NCBI GenBank assembly: GCA_965216025.1
Contig: CBDCEX010000015.1
Location: 62,001 to 126,000, forward strand
DNA: 64,000 nucleotides
DNA from: JADFQT01 sp965216025
GTDB lineage: Bacteria; Chloroflexota; Dehalococcoidia; Lucifugimonadales; UBA3495
Direction of reading: 5' to 3'
Positions 7,933-16,246 of this stretch are shown here, one piece after another. Under the pieces are notes generated by a model. The model had not been told where the DNA came from and did no database searches. It worked only from the letters and a program-made list of their open reading frames with translations. The stretch's first letter is position 1. Every line of letters starts with the position of its first letter. The translations under genes and the position numbers were made by a program.

Positions 7933-8370
7933 TTGTCACGACAGAAATACCAGGTCCAGCTTCAATGCCAGCCTCTGGCAGCCGGTGACGCGGCCGGAAT
8001 CGCGCGGTCGTTGAGTCAGAGCTTTCCGGTCACCGGATTCCGCTGCAACGAAGCGGCGGTGTTCATAGACCTGGAATCCAGGTCGCCTCTGGCTTACGGC
8101 GCACTGAAAGACCTGGCGGACCTGGTGATTGACCGAGCCACCGAGATGAACCTGCGCCTGCTGTCGGCGGTGATCCAACATGTGGACTTAGGACCGGAGG
8201 CGTTGTCGGTTGAACCCCTGGGCGGCCGCCTGGGGCGAATCTTGGGGAGGACCTTGGGCATCAAGCGTTACACCCCTGTAATGTACTTCTACCAGAACAT
8301 GGTTGTTGACCTGCAGTTGGCGGCCAGGGTTAACAGTCGGCAGATGAAGCCCGTCGCCGAACTAAATTAA
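7933..8370 (+). CDS. Conserved-looking hypothetical protein upstream of nrdJ
   Basis: A 145-residue protein starting at TTG 7933, a few bases after a strong AAGGAAGGG ribosome site. It has an even, folded-looking alternation of strands and helices (AAVFIDLESRSPLAYGALKDL, LVIDRATEMNLRLLSAVIQ) and ends in an aromatic stretch, YTPVMYFYQNMVVDLQLAA. There are no membrane segments, cysteine pairs or nucleotide motifs. I do not recognise the family. It lies 94 bases before nrdJ on the same strand and may be co-transcribed with it. Confidence 0.6.
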   Translation: MSRQKYQVQLQCQPLAAGDAAGIARSLSQSFPVTGFRCNEAAVFIDLESRSPLAYGALKDLADLVIDRATEMNLRLLSAVIQHVDLGPEALSVEPLGGRLGRILGRTLGIKRYTPVMYFYQNMVVDLQLAARVNSRQMKPVAELN

Positions 8371-8464
8371 GCAAAAAAATAAATTGGTATTGTGGCCGGC
8401 CGGTGTTTGCCTGGAATAGGCTCTGGTATGAAGGCGGGTGGCTACAGTGTGGAGGGGTGGTATC

Positions 8465-10858
8465 TTGGCGATTTTACAAAGGAATCCCATTTCAACTACA
8501 GAAGACACTAGGAACCGCATCCGGCAGGCCCTGCAAGAGGCGGGGATTGCCCGGCAAATCAACGAGCGCTCGTCGGAGCTGACCGACAACTCCCAAATAG
8601 TCCTCCAGCGCAGGTATCTCTCCAAGGACCGGGAAGGCAACGTTTTGGAAGATGCCGACGGCATGTTCCGCCGGGTGGCCCAAAACCTGTCCCAGGCCGA
8701 CCTCAACTACGGCGCGACCGAGGACGAGCGGCTGGCCACCGAGGAGGAATTCGCCGACGTAATGCGCCGGCTGGAATTCTTGCCCAACTCACCCACATTG
8801 ATGAACGCCGGGCGGGAGCTGCAGCAGCTTTCCGCCTGCTTTGTGTTGCCGGTGGAAGACTCTTTGGATTCCATCTTTTCCATGGTCAAGAGCACCGCGC
8901 TGATCCACAAGAGTGGCGGCGGCACCGGCTTCTCTTTCTCGCGGCTCCGTCCCGAAGGAGACGTGGTGGGCTCCACCGGCGGCGTGGCCTCCGGGCCGGT
9001 CAGCTTCATCAACGCCTTCGACGCCGCTACCGACGTGGTCAAACAGGGCGGCACTCGCCGTGGCGCCAACATGGGCATCCTCGACGTGACCCATCCGGAC
9101 ATCATCAAGTTCATTCGGGCCAAGGAGGACGGCCGGCACCTGCTCAACTTCAATGTTTCGGTGGCTATCACCGAAGAGTTCATGGAGCGGGTGCAGCAGA
9201 ACGAGAAGTACGACCTGATCAACCCGCGCACCGGCAAGGTTACCGGTCAGCTCAACGCCAAGGAGGTTTTCGAGCTCATTACCCAGCTGGCCTGGCAGAC
9301 CGGCGACCCGGGCATCGTCTTTATGGACCGGATCAACCGGGAGAATCCCAATCCTCAGCTGGGTGCTATCGAGTCGACCAACCCCTGCGGAGAGCAGCCC
9401 CTGCTGCCCTTCGAGTCCTGCAATTTAGGGTCAATCAACCTGGCCCGCATGGTGCGTTACACCGACGAGGACACGGAAATCGACTGGCAGCGCCTGGCGC
9501 GGGTGACCGGTACCGCTGTCCATCTGCTGGACAACGTCATCGACATGAACAACTACCCCATTCCGGAAATCGAAAAGATGAGCCGGACTACCCGCCGCAT
9601 CGGCGTAGGCGTCATGGGCTTCTCCGATCTGCTGGTCCAGCTGGGCATCGGCTACGACTCGGAAGAGGCGCTACAGCTGGGCGAAGAGGTGATGCGCCGG
9701 ATTCAGGAAGAGACCTATCGGGCGTCCGTTGAGCTGGCGGAAAAACGGGGGCCCTTCCCCTCCTGGGAGGGCAGCGCCTACCGCCAACCCGGACCCCACG
9801 GCCGTCCCATCATGCGCATGCGCAACTCCGCGCCGGTAACCATCGCCCCCACCGGCACCATCAGCATCATCGCCGGCGCATCCAGCGGCATCGAGCCCCT
9901 GTTCGCCCTGTCTTACGTTCGCAACGTCATGGACAATACCCGCCTGGTGGAGGGCAATCCCTACTTCGAGGCAGTGGCCCGCCGGGAAGGATTCTACTCC
10001 GCCGAGCTAATGGAGCAGCTGGCCGAGAAGGGTAGCCTGGAGGACCTGGACGTCCCCCATTGGGTGAAGAACGTGTTCCGCACCTCCCACGATATCTCTC
10101 CAAACTGGCACGTACGGATGCAGGCCGCCTTCCAGCGTCATACCGACAACTCGGTTTCCAAAACCATCAATTTCCCCCACAGCGCCACCATTGCGGACGT
10201 GGCCGAGGCCTACCTGCTGGCCTACCAGACCGGCTGCAAGGGCATCACGGTTTATCGGGACGGCAGCAAATCGGAGCAGGTGCTGAGCACCGGCGAGACC
10301 GGCCGGGAAATTACCCAAGAGTTGGCGCCGGCCACCAGAACAATCCGAGAGCGGCCCCGGCAAATTCAGGGAATCACCGAGCGGGTGCGCACCGGCCACG
10401 GCAACATGTACATCACCATCAACTTCGACGAAAATCAGCAGCCCTTCGAGGTCTTCGGTACCCTGGGCAAGGCCGGCGGCTGCGACTCGGCCCAGCTGGA
10501 GGCCATATCCCGTCTGGTCTCCCTGGCCCTGCGCTCCGGCATCGGCCCGGACGAGGTCATTAGCCAGCTTAAAGGCATCACCTGCTGCCCAGCCTGGGAC
10601 GACGGCACCCTGGTGCGCTCCGGACCGGACGCAGTGGCCTTGGCCCTGGAGCGACGCTTGTCGGACCCGGAAGCCCTGTCAGAAGCGGTCGCCGACGCCA
10701 TGCAGCTGAGCTTTATCGCCGACCCCCACCAGGCCAACGGCAATGGCAGTGGCGATAGCGGCTATCAGGCCCGCAAATGCCCCGATTGCAACGGAACCCT
10801 CCATTACCTGGAAGGCTGCGTCATGTGCGTCTCCTGCGGCTGGAACAAGTGCGAGTAG
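8465..10858 (+). CDS. nrdJ: Vitamin B12-dependent (class II) ribonucleoside-diphosphate reductase
   Basis: This enzyme reduces ribonucleotides to deoxyribonucleotides using adenosylcobalamin as radical source, so no oxygen-dependent small subunit is needed. The 797-residue protein has SGGGTGFSFSRLRP and GGTRRGANMGILDV in the barrel, the active-site segment NPCGEQPLLPFESCNLGS with the radical cysteine, and APTGTISIIAGASSGIEP. A C-terminal TSCPD-type domain follows (GGCDSAQLEAISRL, ITCCPAW), then a terminal zinc-ribbon or redox tail with CPDC, CVMC and CGWNKC. TTG 8465 is chosen because GGAGGGG lies just upstream; an in-frame GTG at 8438 lacks a site. NrdR is likely to control it, but I see no clear box directly upstream. 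Confidence 0.96.
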   Translation: MAILQRNPISTTEDTRNRIRQALQEAGIARQINERSSELTDNSQIVLQRRYLSKDREGNVLEDADGMFRRVAQNLSQADLNYGATEDERLATEEEFADVMRRLEFLPNSPTLMNAGRELQQLSACFVLPVEDSLDSIFSMVKSTALIHKSGGGTGFSFSRLRPEGDVVGSTGGVASGPVSFINAFDAATDVVKQGGTRRGANMGILDVTHPDIIKFIRAKEDGRHLLNFNVSVAITEEFMERVQQNEKYDLINPRTGKVTGQLNAKEVFELITQLAWQTGDPGIVFMDRINRENPNPQLGAIESTNPCGEQPLLPFESCNLGSINLARMVRYTDEDTEIDWQRLARVTGTAVHLLDNVIDMNNYPIPEIEKMSRTTRRIGVGVMGFSDLLVQLGIGYDSEEALQLGEEVMRRIQEETYRASVELAEKRGPFPSWEGSAYRQPGPHGRPIMRMRNSAPVTIAPTGTISIIAGASSGIEPLFALSYVRNVMDNTRLVEGNPYFEAVARREGFYSAELMEQLAEKGSLEDLDVPHWVKNVFRTSHDISPNWHVRMQAAFQRHTDNSVSKTINFPHSATIADVAEAYLLAYQTGCKGITVYRDGSKSEQVLSTGETGREITQELAPATRTIRERPRQIQGITERVRTGHGNMYITINFDENQQPFEVFGTLGKAGGCDSAQLEAISRLVSLALRSGIGPDEVISQLKGITCCPAWDDGTLVRSGPDAVALALERRLSDPEALSEAVADAMQLSFIADPHQANGNGSGDSGYQARKCPDCNGTLHYLEGCVMCVSCGWNKCE

Positions 10859-10873
10859 GGAGATTGTAGAGAT

Positions 10874-10911
10874 GAAAGAAAGCCCCCGGCTTCCACCGGG
10901 GCTTTCTTTTT
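10874..10911 (+). terminator. Rho-independent terminator after nrdJ
   Basis: AAAGAAAGCCCCCGG and CCGGGGCTTTCTTTTT form a GC-rich stem around TTCCA, followed directly by a T-run. It starts 15 bases after the nrdJ stop. It is the clearest intrinsic terminator in the window. Confidence 0.92.
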
Positions 10912-10924
10912 GCAATTGAGCCTG

Positions 10925-10933
10925 TGCTACAAT
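10925..10933 (+). promoter_or_regulatory. Extended -10 promoter before the DUF4258/YgiT pair
   Basis: TGCTACAAT matches TGn plus a 5-of-6 -10 hexamer. The same nine bases occur at 11647-11655 before pdxA. It lies about 120 bases before the toxin-like gene; the leader shows no clear ribosome site. Confidence 0.5.
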
Positions 10934-11053
10934 CGAACCACGAGGATACCGCGAACTCTTGAACGGGCCGCTTTCTAAGCTCTTTGGTAGAGTTTGACCA
11001 CCGAGAAACAGATGAAGATCCGATAGATTTCATGCAGCACCGGAATATAGTTG

Positions 11054-11371
11054 GTGATCGAGGCCATTCGCAGAAAGATCTCCCAAGGCAGGTTTGAATT
11101 TACGCAGCATGCCGTAGACCAAAGCATCTCGAGGCGCATCTCTGTAGAGGAATTCCGGCAGACAGCGGCAAGCGGAGAAGTCATAGAAGATTATCCGAAT
11201 GACCGGTACGGACCGAGCTGTTTAGTTCTGGGCTACACAGAAGCGGAACGGCCACTGCATATCCATTGCAGCCACGCGACGAGAGATCTTATCCGAGTGA
11301 TCACTATATATGAACCGGACCCGACTCGGTGGTTGAATTTCCGGACCAGGAGACCCACGAATGATCTGTGA
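11054..11371 (+). CDS. DUF4258 family protein (probable RelE-like toxin)
   Basis: A 105-residue protein of the DUF4258 type, small RelE/HigB-fold proteins often paired with a YgiT/MqsA-like partner. Visible family features are IEAIRRKISQGRFEFTQHAVD, the acidic IEDYPNDRYGPSCLVLGYT, a central HIHCSH and the C-terminal VITIYEPDPTRW. GTG 11054 is chosen; TTG 11051 directly follows a stop codon. The end overlaps the start of the next gene by 11 bases, typical of toxin-antitoxin pairs. That it is a toxin acting on mRNA is inferred from fold and context. Confidence 0.8.
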   Translation: MIEAIRRKISQGRFEFTQHAVDQSISRRISVEEFRQTAASGEVIEDYPNDRYGPSCLVLGYTEAERPLHIHCSHATRDLIRVITIYEPDPTRWLNFRTRRPTNDL

Positions 11372-11594
11372 CCTGTGTAGCGCACCACTGATTGAGCAGA
11401 GAATTACTTACACTATTGAGCTTGATGGCAAATGGGTTATCATCGAGCATGTTCCGGCCAAGGTATGCCCCCAGTGCGGGGAAAAACTTTTCTCTCCGAG
11501 GACAGTAGAGCGGTTGCAGAGTACTGCCTGGGAGCAGAAAGAGCCTTGTCGAATCCTGGAAACTCCTGTTTTTGACTTCGCCCATAGCCGATAG
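11361..11594 (+). CDS. YgiT-type zinc-finger protein (probable antitoxin)
   Basis: A 77-residue protein with two CxxC pairs, CDLC at the N-terminus and CPQCGEKLFSP near residue 35. This is the zinc finger of YgiT/MqsA antitoxins. The typical pattern of zinc finger, TYTIELDGKWVIIEHVPAKVC, then a helix (RTVERLQ) is complete. There is no C-terminal helix-turn-helix, so it probably neutralises its partner without being the full MqsA-type repressor. It overlaps the DUF4258 gene. Confidence 0.85.
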   Translation: MICDLCSAPLIEQRITYTIELDGKWVIIEHVPAKVCPQCGEKLFSPRTVERLQSTAWEQKEPCRILETPVFDFAHSR

Positions 11595-11646
11595 GTGCCA
11601 AGTCATCTCTTCCTGGATTTCCGTCCCCAGCACCGATTATTCTCCG

Positions 11647-11655
11647 TGCTACAAT
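11647..11655 (+). promoter_or_regulatory. Extended -10 promoter of pdxA
   Basis: TGCTACAAT lies 40 bases before the pdxA ATG, an ordinary leader length. The motif is identical to that at 10925-10933. Confidence 0.55.
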
Positions 11656-11694
11656 CCGGCTCATAGCCCCACTGCTATCCGGGAGGCAAGCGTC

Positions 11695-12711
11695 ATGCCA
11701 GATAACTCAAAACCAGCAATAGCCATCACCATGGGAGACCCCTGCGGCATTGGGCCGGAAGTGGTAGTCAAGGCTCTGGCCGACCCCCAGGTGTACGCTT
11801 CCTGCCGGCCCCTGGTGGTGGGCAACACCTTCGCGATGGAGCAGGCGGTTAAGCTGACCGGCCTGCCGCTAGAAATCAAAGAAACCGACGACCCGTCCGC
11901 GGCCGGGGCAGACCCGAGGGTGGTGGACGTGGTGGACATCCACAACCTCAACCCCGAGGATATCACCGTCGGCCAGATCAGCATTCCCTGCGGCAAAGCC
12001 GCCATGGAGTGGGTCACCAAGGCCGGCGAACTGGCCCTGGCCGGTGCGGTCGATGGACTGGCCACGGCGCCGCTGAACAAGGAAGCGGCCAGCCTGGCCG
12101 GATACCAGGCCATCGGCCACATGGAGTTGCTCCAGGAGCTGTCCGGCGCCGAAACAGTGGGCACCATGCTGCTGGCCAAGAACCTGCGGGTGGTCCACCT
12201 GACCACCCATCGCTCCCTGCGGGTGGCCTGCGATTATGTCAAGCAAGACCGGATCCTCAGCTACCTGCAGTTAACCCACGACAGCTTTGTGCAGTGGGGT
12301 TACCCGAATCCGCGCATCGGCGTGGCGGCGCTCAACCCCCACGGCAGCGACGGCGGCCTGCTGGGCAACGAGGAGGCGGAGGAGATAGCCCCCGCCGTGG
12401 CCGCGGCCCAAAGGCTGGGCATCGGCGCAGTGGGCCCGGTTCCCGCCGACGTCATCTTCCACCAGGCAATCAACGGCCGGTACGATGTGGTGTTGGCCAT
12501 GTTCCACGACCAGGGTCATATTCCAGTCAAAGTGTACGGCTTTGAAGAGAGCATCACTGCCAATCTGGGGCTGCCCTTCGTCCGAACCTCGGTGGACCAC
12601 GGCACCGCCTTCGACATCGCCGGCAAAGGGGTGGCCGACCAAACCAGCATGCTGGAATCCATCCGGTTGGCGGTGGCGCTGGCCAAAGGGAAAGGACTTT
12701 CGGAATTTTAG
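11695..12711 (+). CDS. pdxA: 4-hydroxythreonine-4-phosphate dehydrogenase
   Basis: PdxA oxidises 4-phosphohydroxy-L-threonine with NAD in the DXP-dependent pyridoxal phosphate pathway. The 338-residue protein has AITMGDPCGIGPEV at the N-terminus, ATAPLNKEA, the metal ligand in GHMELLQ, VAALNPHGSDGGLLG, PADVIFHQA, MFHDQGHIPVK and VRTSVDHGTAFDIAGKG. These include the histidine and aspartate metal ligands of the family. ATG 11695 follows GGGAGG by 8 bases. No other vitamin B6 gene is in the window. Several PdxA relatives act on other substrates (PdxA2-type), but the motifs here are the standard ones. Confidence 0.93.
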   Translation: MPDNSKPAIAITMGDPCGIGPEVVVKALADPQVYASCRPLVVGNTFAMEQAVKLTGLPLEIKETDDPSAAGADPRVVDVVDIHNLNPEDITVGQISIPCGKAAMEWVTKAGELALAGAVDGLATAPLNKEAASLAGYQAIGHMELLQELSGAETVGTMLLAKNLRVVHLTTHRSLRVACDYVKQDRILSYLQLTHDSFVQWGYPNPRIGVAALNPHGSDGGLLGNEEAEEIAPAVAAAQRLGIGAVGPVPADVIFHQAINGRYDVVLAMFHDQGHIPVKVYGFEESITANLGLPFVRTSVDHGTAFDIAGKGVADQTSMLESIRLAVALAKGKGLSEF

Positions 12712-12767
12712 ACTAGGACCAAACTGAACCACACAGGGTTCGGCACAACGAACATCTAGATCCCACC

Positions 12768-12813
12768 GCTTGGGGGGATTTGGATTTTCCAAGTTTAGTA
12801 ATTTCCTCAGGGA
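12768..12813 (+). repeat. Intergenic repeat, families R2/R3
   Basis: A GGGGGGATTTGG end of the AAATCCCCC palindromic repeat is followed by TTTCCAAGTTTAGTAATTTC. The same junction (CCAAGTTTAGTAATTTCGTCAAGGA) occurs at 14215-14241, and a shorter form near 7877. It lies in the pdxA-proC gap. Confidence 0.7.
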
Positions 12814-12925
12814 TCGATAAGGATCCCAAACTCCCCTCCTTGGCTCTTCCTGCCGGCGGACATTTCCGCCGAACTTTTCCGTCGGTAAACAAACATTCCC
12901 TCCAGCCTGCCGCCCGTCTGGTCGG

Positions 12926-12934
12926 TGTTATAAT
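12926..12934 (+). promoter_or_regulatory. Extended -10 promoter of proC
   Basis: TGTTATAAT combines TGn with a perfect TATAAT hexamer, 56 bases before the proC ATG. Confidence 0.6.
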
Positions 12935-12989
12935 TCCAATAATCCCGGCTAAAAATCCCGGGACCAATCCTCAGGTGGAGAAGGTCCTG

Positions 12990-13793
12990 ATGAAAATTGC
13001 TTTCGTGGGCGGCGGCACCATGGCCGAGGCCCTGATGGGCGGCGTCCTCTCAGCCAAGCTAGCCCGGCCAGATGAGATAAGTGTGGGCGAGCCGGTGAAG
13101 CTGCGCCGGGAGTATTTGGCGGAAAGATACGGCGTCCATACCCACGCGGCAAACGAGGCAGCGCTTGCCGGCGCGGACCTGGTCCTGCTGGCCATCAAGC
13201 CCCAGGACCTGCCTGCAGTGGCCCAGGGTTTGAAGAAGCACTTGAAACCCAACCAGGCGGCCCTTTCCATAATCGCCGGCGCCAAGATCTCCACCCTGAC
13301 GGAGGGACTGGGTCATTCGGCAATAATACGGGTCATGCCCAACACGCCGGCTCAGATTGGCCATGGAATGAGCATGTGGACCTGCACGGCCCAGGTCGAC
13401 CCGGCGCAAAGAGCCCTGACCCAGTCCATATTGGCCACCGTAGGTGAGGAGATCTACGTGGACGACGAGAAATACCTGGACATGGCCACCGCCTTGAGCG
13501 CCAGCGGCCCGGCCTATGTTTTCCTGTTCATCGAGGCCCTGATCGACGCTGGGGTTTACGTCGGGCTGCCCCGGGACACGGCCCGCACACTGGCCTTGCA
13601 GACGGTTTACGGCAGCACCAAGCTGGTCATGGAAACCGGCAAGCATCCGGGCGAACTGAAGGACATGGTGGTCTCGCCGGGCGGTACCACCGCCGAAGGC
13701 TTGCAGGTGCTGGAGCGAGGCGGAGTGCCGGCGACCGTGGTGGACGCGGTGAACGCCGCCTATCAGAAGTCAGTCAAGCTGGGACAACAGTAG
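12990..13793 (+). CDS. proC: Pyrroline-5-carboxylate reductase
   Basis: ProC makes L-proline from pyrroline-5-carboxylate with NAD(P)H. The 267-residue protein has the N-terminal dinucleotide loop IAFVGGGTMAEALMGG, LLAIKPQD, VMPNTPAQIGHGMS, the family signature SASGPAYVFLFIEALIDAGV at about residue 170, and SPGGTTAEGLQVLE. ATG 12990 follows GGAGAAGG and starts the Rossmann fold directly. The upstream in-frame stretch is repeat DNA and is excluded. It is followed at once by yggT, a pairing seen in many bacteria. Confidence 0.96.
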   Translation: MKIAFVGGGTMAEALMGGVLSAKLARPDEISVGEPVKLRREYLAERYGVHTHAANEAALAGADLVLLAIKPQDLPAVAQGLKKHLKPNQAALSIIAGAKISTLTEGLGHSAIIRVMPNTPAQIGHGMSMWTCTAQVDPAQRALTQSILATVGEEIYVDDEKYLDMATALSASGPAYVFLFIEALIDAGVYVGLPRDTARTLALQTVYGSTKLVMETGKHPGELKDMVVSPGGTTAEGLQVLERGGVPATVVDAVNAAYQKSVKLGQQ

Positions 13794-13804
13794 GGAGGTT
13801 TCCA

Positions 13805-14110
13805 CTGGCCTCAATCATTGTCATTATAGACAGGATCCTGTTTTTCTTGAGTCTGGCGATCCTGGCCCGAATCATCCTGACGCTGATTTTGCAGTCTTTG
13901 GGAAGCCAGCCTCATCCCATCGTCGCTAGAATTGCCATGTTGCTGGTCGCGATAACGGAGCCGATTTTGGGTCCTCTGCGAGACCTACTGCGGGAACCGA
14001 CCCGCAAAATCCACCCAATCTTTGAACGATTGGATTTCAGTCCCATGGCCGCCATAATTCTGATATACCTGGTCCAATGGGCTCTGGGCCGCCTAGTGGA
14101 TAGAATGTAG
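13805..14110 (+). CDS. YggT family membrane protein (probable CTG start)
   Basis: A 101-residue integral membrane protein of the YggT family, function poorly known, often next to proC. The first hydrophobic segment starts in IIVIIDRILFFLSLAILARI and the second is near residue 85 (MAAIILIYLVQWALG). The family loop ITEPILGPLRDLLRE lies between them. The only start in frame that keeps the first helix whole and sits 6-7 bases from the ribosome site GGGAGG (13794-13799) is CTG at 13805. The next in-frame start, TTG 13847, would cut the helix and has no ribosome site. Confidence 0.82.
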   Translation: MASIIVIIDRILFFLSLAILARIILTLILQSLGSQPHPIVARIAMLLVAITEPILGPLRDLLREPTRKIHPIFERLDFSPMAAIILIYLVQWALGRLVDRM

Positions 14111-14162
14111 CCTCTGGCCCTGAATCGAAAGCTAAAAACAGTTGGTGGAGCCACCGTTAGGG

Positions 14163-14241
14163 GAAATCCCCCTCAGTGCCCCTTTGCAAAAGGGGGGTAT
14201 AGGGGATTTTGAGGTACCAAGTTTAGTAATTTCGTCAAGGA
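14163..14241 (+). repeat. Intergenic repeat, families R2/R3
   Basis: GGGGAAATCCCCCTCAGTGCC and AAAGGGGGGTATAGGGGATTT form an imperfect palindrome, followed by CCAAGTTTAGTAATTTC. It matches the piece at 12768-12813. The gap between yggT and the kinase gene is almost entirely this repeat. Confidence 0.7.
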
Positions 14242-14264
14242 CCAGTGACTGTAGCCACCGTTAA

Positions 14265-14903
14265 ATGAACCGCGAAAGGGATGACGACCCGCAGCTAACC
14301 ATCGATGCGGCAGTAATTCGTCGTGCCCTCGACCAGCAATTACGCCGAAAACAAATCCCCGCCGGCGCTCGACCCTTCCTGGTGATGTTAAGCGGACTGC
14401 CGGGAACCGGCAAATCCCACTTCGCCCGCCGGCTGGCCCAGCGTCTCCCCCTGGTCGTGGTAGGGAGCGACCGGACGCGCAAGGCGCTGATCCCTGAGCC
14501 CGAATACACCAGAGAGGAACACCAGAGAGTGTTCTCCGCCTGCCACCGGGTGATCGAGAAGTTGCTAAAGCAGGGTAGGACGGTTGTTTTCGACGCTACC
14601 AACCTTACCGAGGGATTCCGGCAGCCTTTACTGGACCTCGCCCGACGCCGGGGAGCGCCGACCCATATTATCCTGTTCACCGCTCCTCTCCGGGTGATCC
14701 GGCGACGACTACAAGACCGGGCCGCCGCTATCGGCACGGACGGAGTCTCCGACGCCGATTGGAGCGTCTTCTCTTTGCTGCGGCCCGGTCAACAGCCGAT
14801 CACGGATCCCCACTGGGTGGTCGACTCTTCGAAAGCTATCCGCGGTGACCTGGATCGGCTCGTCGCGTTGATTCAGGATGGCCGTACCGACCGCAAGTCC
14901 TAA
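14265..14903 (+). CDS. AAA_33-type P-loop kinase
   Basis: A 212-residue P-loop protein of the AAA_33/zeta-like kinase group, which phosphorylates small molecules or nucleic acid ends. The Walker A loop is LSGLPGTGKSHFARRLA at about residue 45. An acidic strand, VVFDATNLTEGFRQPL at about residue 107, is the Walker B equivalent. Arginine-rich RVIRRRLQDR serves as lid. The N-terminal 35 residues are charged and probably not part of the fold. The substrate cannot be told from sequence. It may be followed in the same transcript by the VOC gene, although that gene has its own promoter-like site. Confidence 0.8.
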   Translation: MNRERDDDPQLTIDAAVIRRALDQQLRRKQIPAGARPFLVMLSGLPGTGKSHFARRLAQRLPLVVVGSDRTRKALIPEPEYTREEHQRVFSACHRVIEKLLKQGRTVVFDATNLTEGFRQPLLDLARRRGAPTHIILFTAPLRVIRRRLQDRAAAIGTDGVSDADWSVFSLLRPGQQPITDPHWVVDSSKAIRGDLDRLVALIQDGRTDRKS

Positions 14904-14925
14904 CAGATCAAAGCCTTTCCCTTGG

Positions 14926-14934
14926 TGGTAAAAT
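14926..14934 (+). promoter_or_regulatory. Extended -10 promoter of the VOC gene
   Basis: TGGTAAAAT (TGn plus a 5-of-6 hexamer) lies 45 bases before ATG 14979. Confidence 0.45.
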
Positions 14935-14978
14935 GGGAGACAAGCCAGCCCCAGGACGATATTAGGAGGGAAGTTGAT

Positions 14979-15467
14979 ATGCCACAGCTAACCGGATTGG
15001 GCCACGTGGGGATTTATGCCGACGACTTGATGAAGCAGCGCGACTTCTACACTCGTGTGATTGGCTTGACCGTGGCTGATGAGGACCTGGAGGGTCGGGG
15101 AATGTGTTTCATGAGCGCCGACCCCGTCGCCGAGCACCACGAATTTGTTCTAATGAAGGGACGGGTAACCTCGGAGGACGCCAATGTCATCCAGCAAATC
15201 TCCTTCAAAGTCCCAACCATCCAGGATCTGCGGGACTACCACCAGCGTTTAATGGCGGAGAATGTAAAGGTTGAAAGAATAGTAAGCCACGGCAACGCCT
15301 TTGGAATGTATTTCTTTGACCCAGAAGGCAATCGGGTGGAACTCTACTACAAGACCGGCATTCCCGTGCCTCAGCCTCACGGAGATCCCATTGACCTGAG
15401 CCGGACCGATGAAGAACTGCTGGGAGACGCCAGAGAGCTGCTGCTCACCAAAATGCCCGCTAAGTAA
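14979..15467 (+). CDS. VOC superfamily (glyoxalase/extradiol dioxygenase-like) protein
   Basis: A 162-residue vicinal-oxygen-chelate fold protein, similar to class I extradiol dioxygenases. GLGHVGIYADDL gives the first metal-binding histidine and GNRVELYYKTG the glutamate. The second histidine, usually in an H-I-A-F strand, is replaced: the strand reads VIQQISFKV. Metal binding may therefore be changed or absent. ATG 14979 follows TAGGAGGG. A second VOC gene at 63089 keeps all three ligands. The substrate is unknown. Confidence 0.82.
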   Translation: MPQLTGLGHVGIYADDLMKQRDFYTRVIGLTVADEDLEGRGMCFMSADPVAEHHEFVLMKGRVTSEDANVIQQISFKVPTIQDLRDYHQRLMAENVKVERIVSHGNAFGMYFFDPEGNRVELYYKTGIPVPQPHGDPIDLSRTDEELLGDARELLLTKMPAK

Positions 15468-15485
15468 CGCCCGCTGAATGAATTA

Positions 15486-16181
15486 GTGCCGGATATTTTC
15501 CGAACAGCATTGGTCAGGGTCGGGGGCAACCGCTGGAGTTTGCGGGCTTGCTTTTACCCTTGGCGCGCCCTGCCCTATCCCCTGCGGCGCCTGGTCACCG
15601 CCGGCTACATCCTGCTAAGCCTTCGGGCCAAGAGGATGCTGAAGGTAGATTCCCAGGATGCCCTGACTGCCATGGATCAGCTCGGAACCCTGTCCTTTTG
15701 GGGAGTTCCCGAAATAGCCGTGGAAAACTACCGGCTGGTAATAGACGGCGAGGTGGAAGTAGATCTGAGCCTCTCTTTAGAGCAGCTGCAATCGCTGCCC
15801 GCCATCACCCGGCAGGTGCGCCTAGACTGCGTCGGCGGCTTCCGGAATAACTCGCTGATGGAAGGGGTGTCGCTCCAAACGCTCCTGGACATCTCCGGCG
15901 TTGGCCCCGACGCGCGCCGGGCGGTATTCCACTGCGCCGACGGCTACTACTCCTCCCTGGAGCTGAGCGAACTGCTGGACCGGGAAGCGTTTCTGGCCTA
16001 CGGCATCAACCACCAGAAGGTCCCTCAGTTTGGCTATCCCCTGCGCCTGGTTGCCCCCGGCAAATATGGCTACCAGTGGGCCAAGTGGGTGCGGCGCATC
16101 GAATTGGTCCCAGACCAGCGTAAGGGACACTGGGCTCGGTTAGGTTTGCCCGATAGGGGAGACGTGGGAGACATCTGGTAG
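15486..16181 (+). CDS. Molybdopterin-dependent oxidoreductase (sulfite oxidase/MsrP-like domain)
   Basis: A 231-residue protein with an oxidoreductase molybdopterin-binding domain. LGTLSFWGVPEIAVENYRLVIDGEV and LSLEQLQSLPAITRQVRLDC lead to the cysteine that would ligand molybdenum (in DCVGG). LMEGVSLQTLLDISGV, VFHCADGYYSSLELSEL, YGYPLRLVAPGKYGYQW-type motifs and the closing VRRIELV follow, as in the family. It is shorter than sulfite oxidase and lacks heme and dimerisation domains. The first 45 residues are arginine-rich with one weak hydrophobic stretch, and no twin-arginine signal is clear. GTG start; the substrate is unknown. Confidence 0.85.
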   Translation: MPDIFRTALVRVGGNRWSLRACFYPWRALPYPLRRLVTAGYILLSLRAKRMLKVDSQDALTAMDQLGTLSFWGVPEIAVENYRLVIDGEVEVDLSLSLEQLQSLPAITRQVRLDCVGGFRNNSLMEGVSLQTLLDISGVGPDARRAVFHCADGYYSSLELSELLDREAFLAYGINHQKVPQFGYPLRLVAPGKYGYQWAKWVRRIELVPDQRKGHWARLGLPDRGDVGDIW

Positions 16182-16246
16182 GAAATACGCCAAAGGGAGG
16201 CCGCCGCTTTCCGGACAATTCGGGAAGTGTCTCACGCCGGGGAAGG

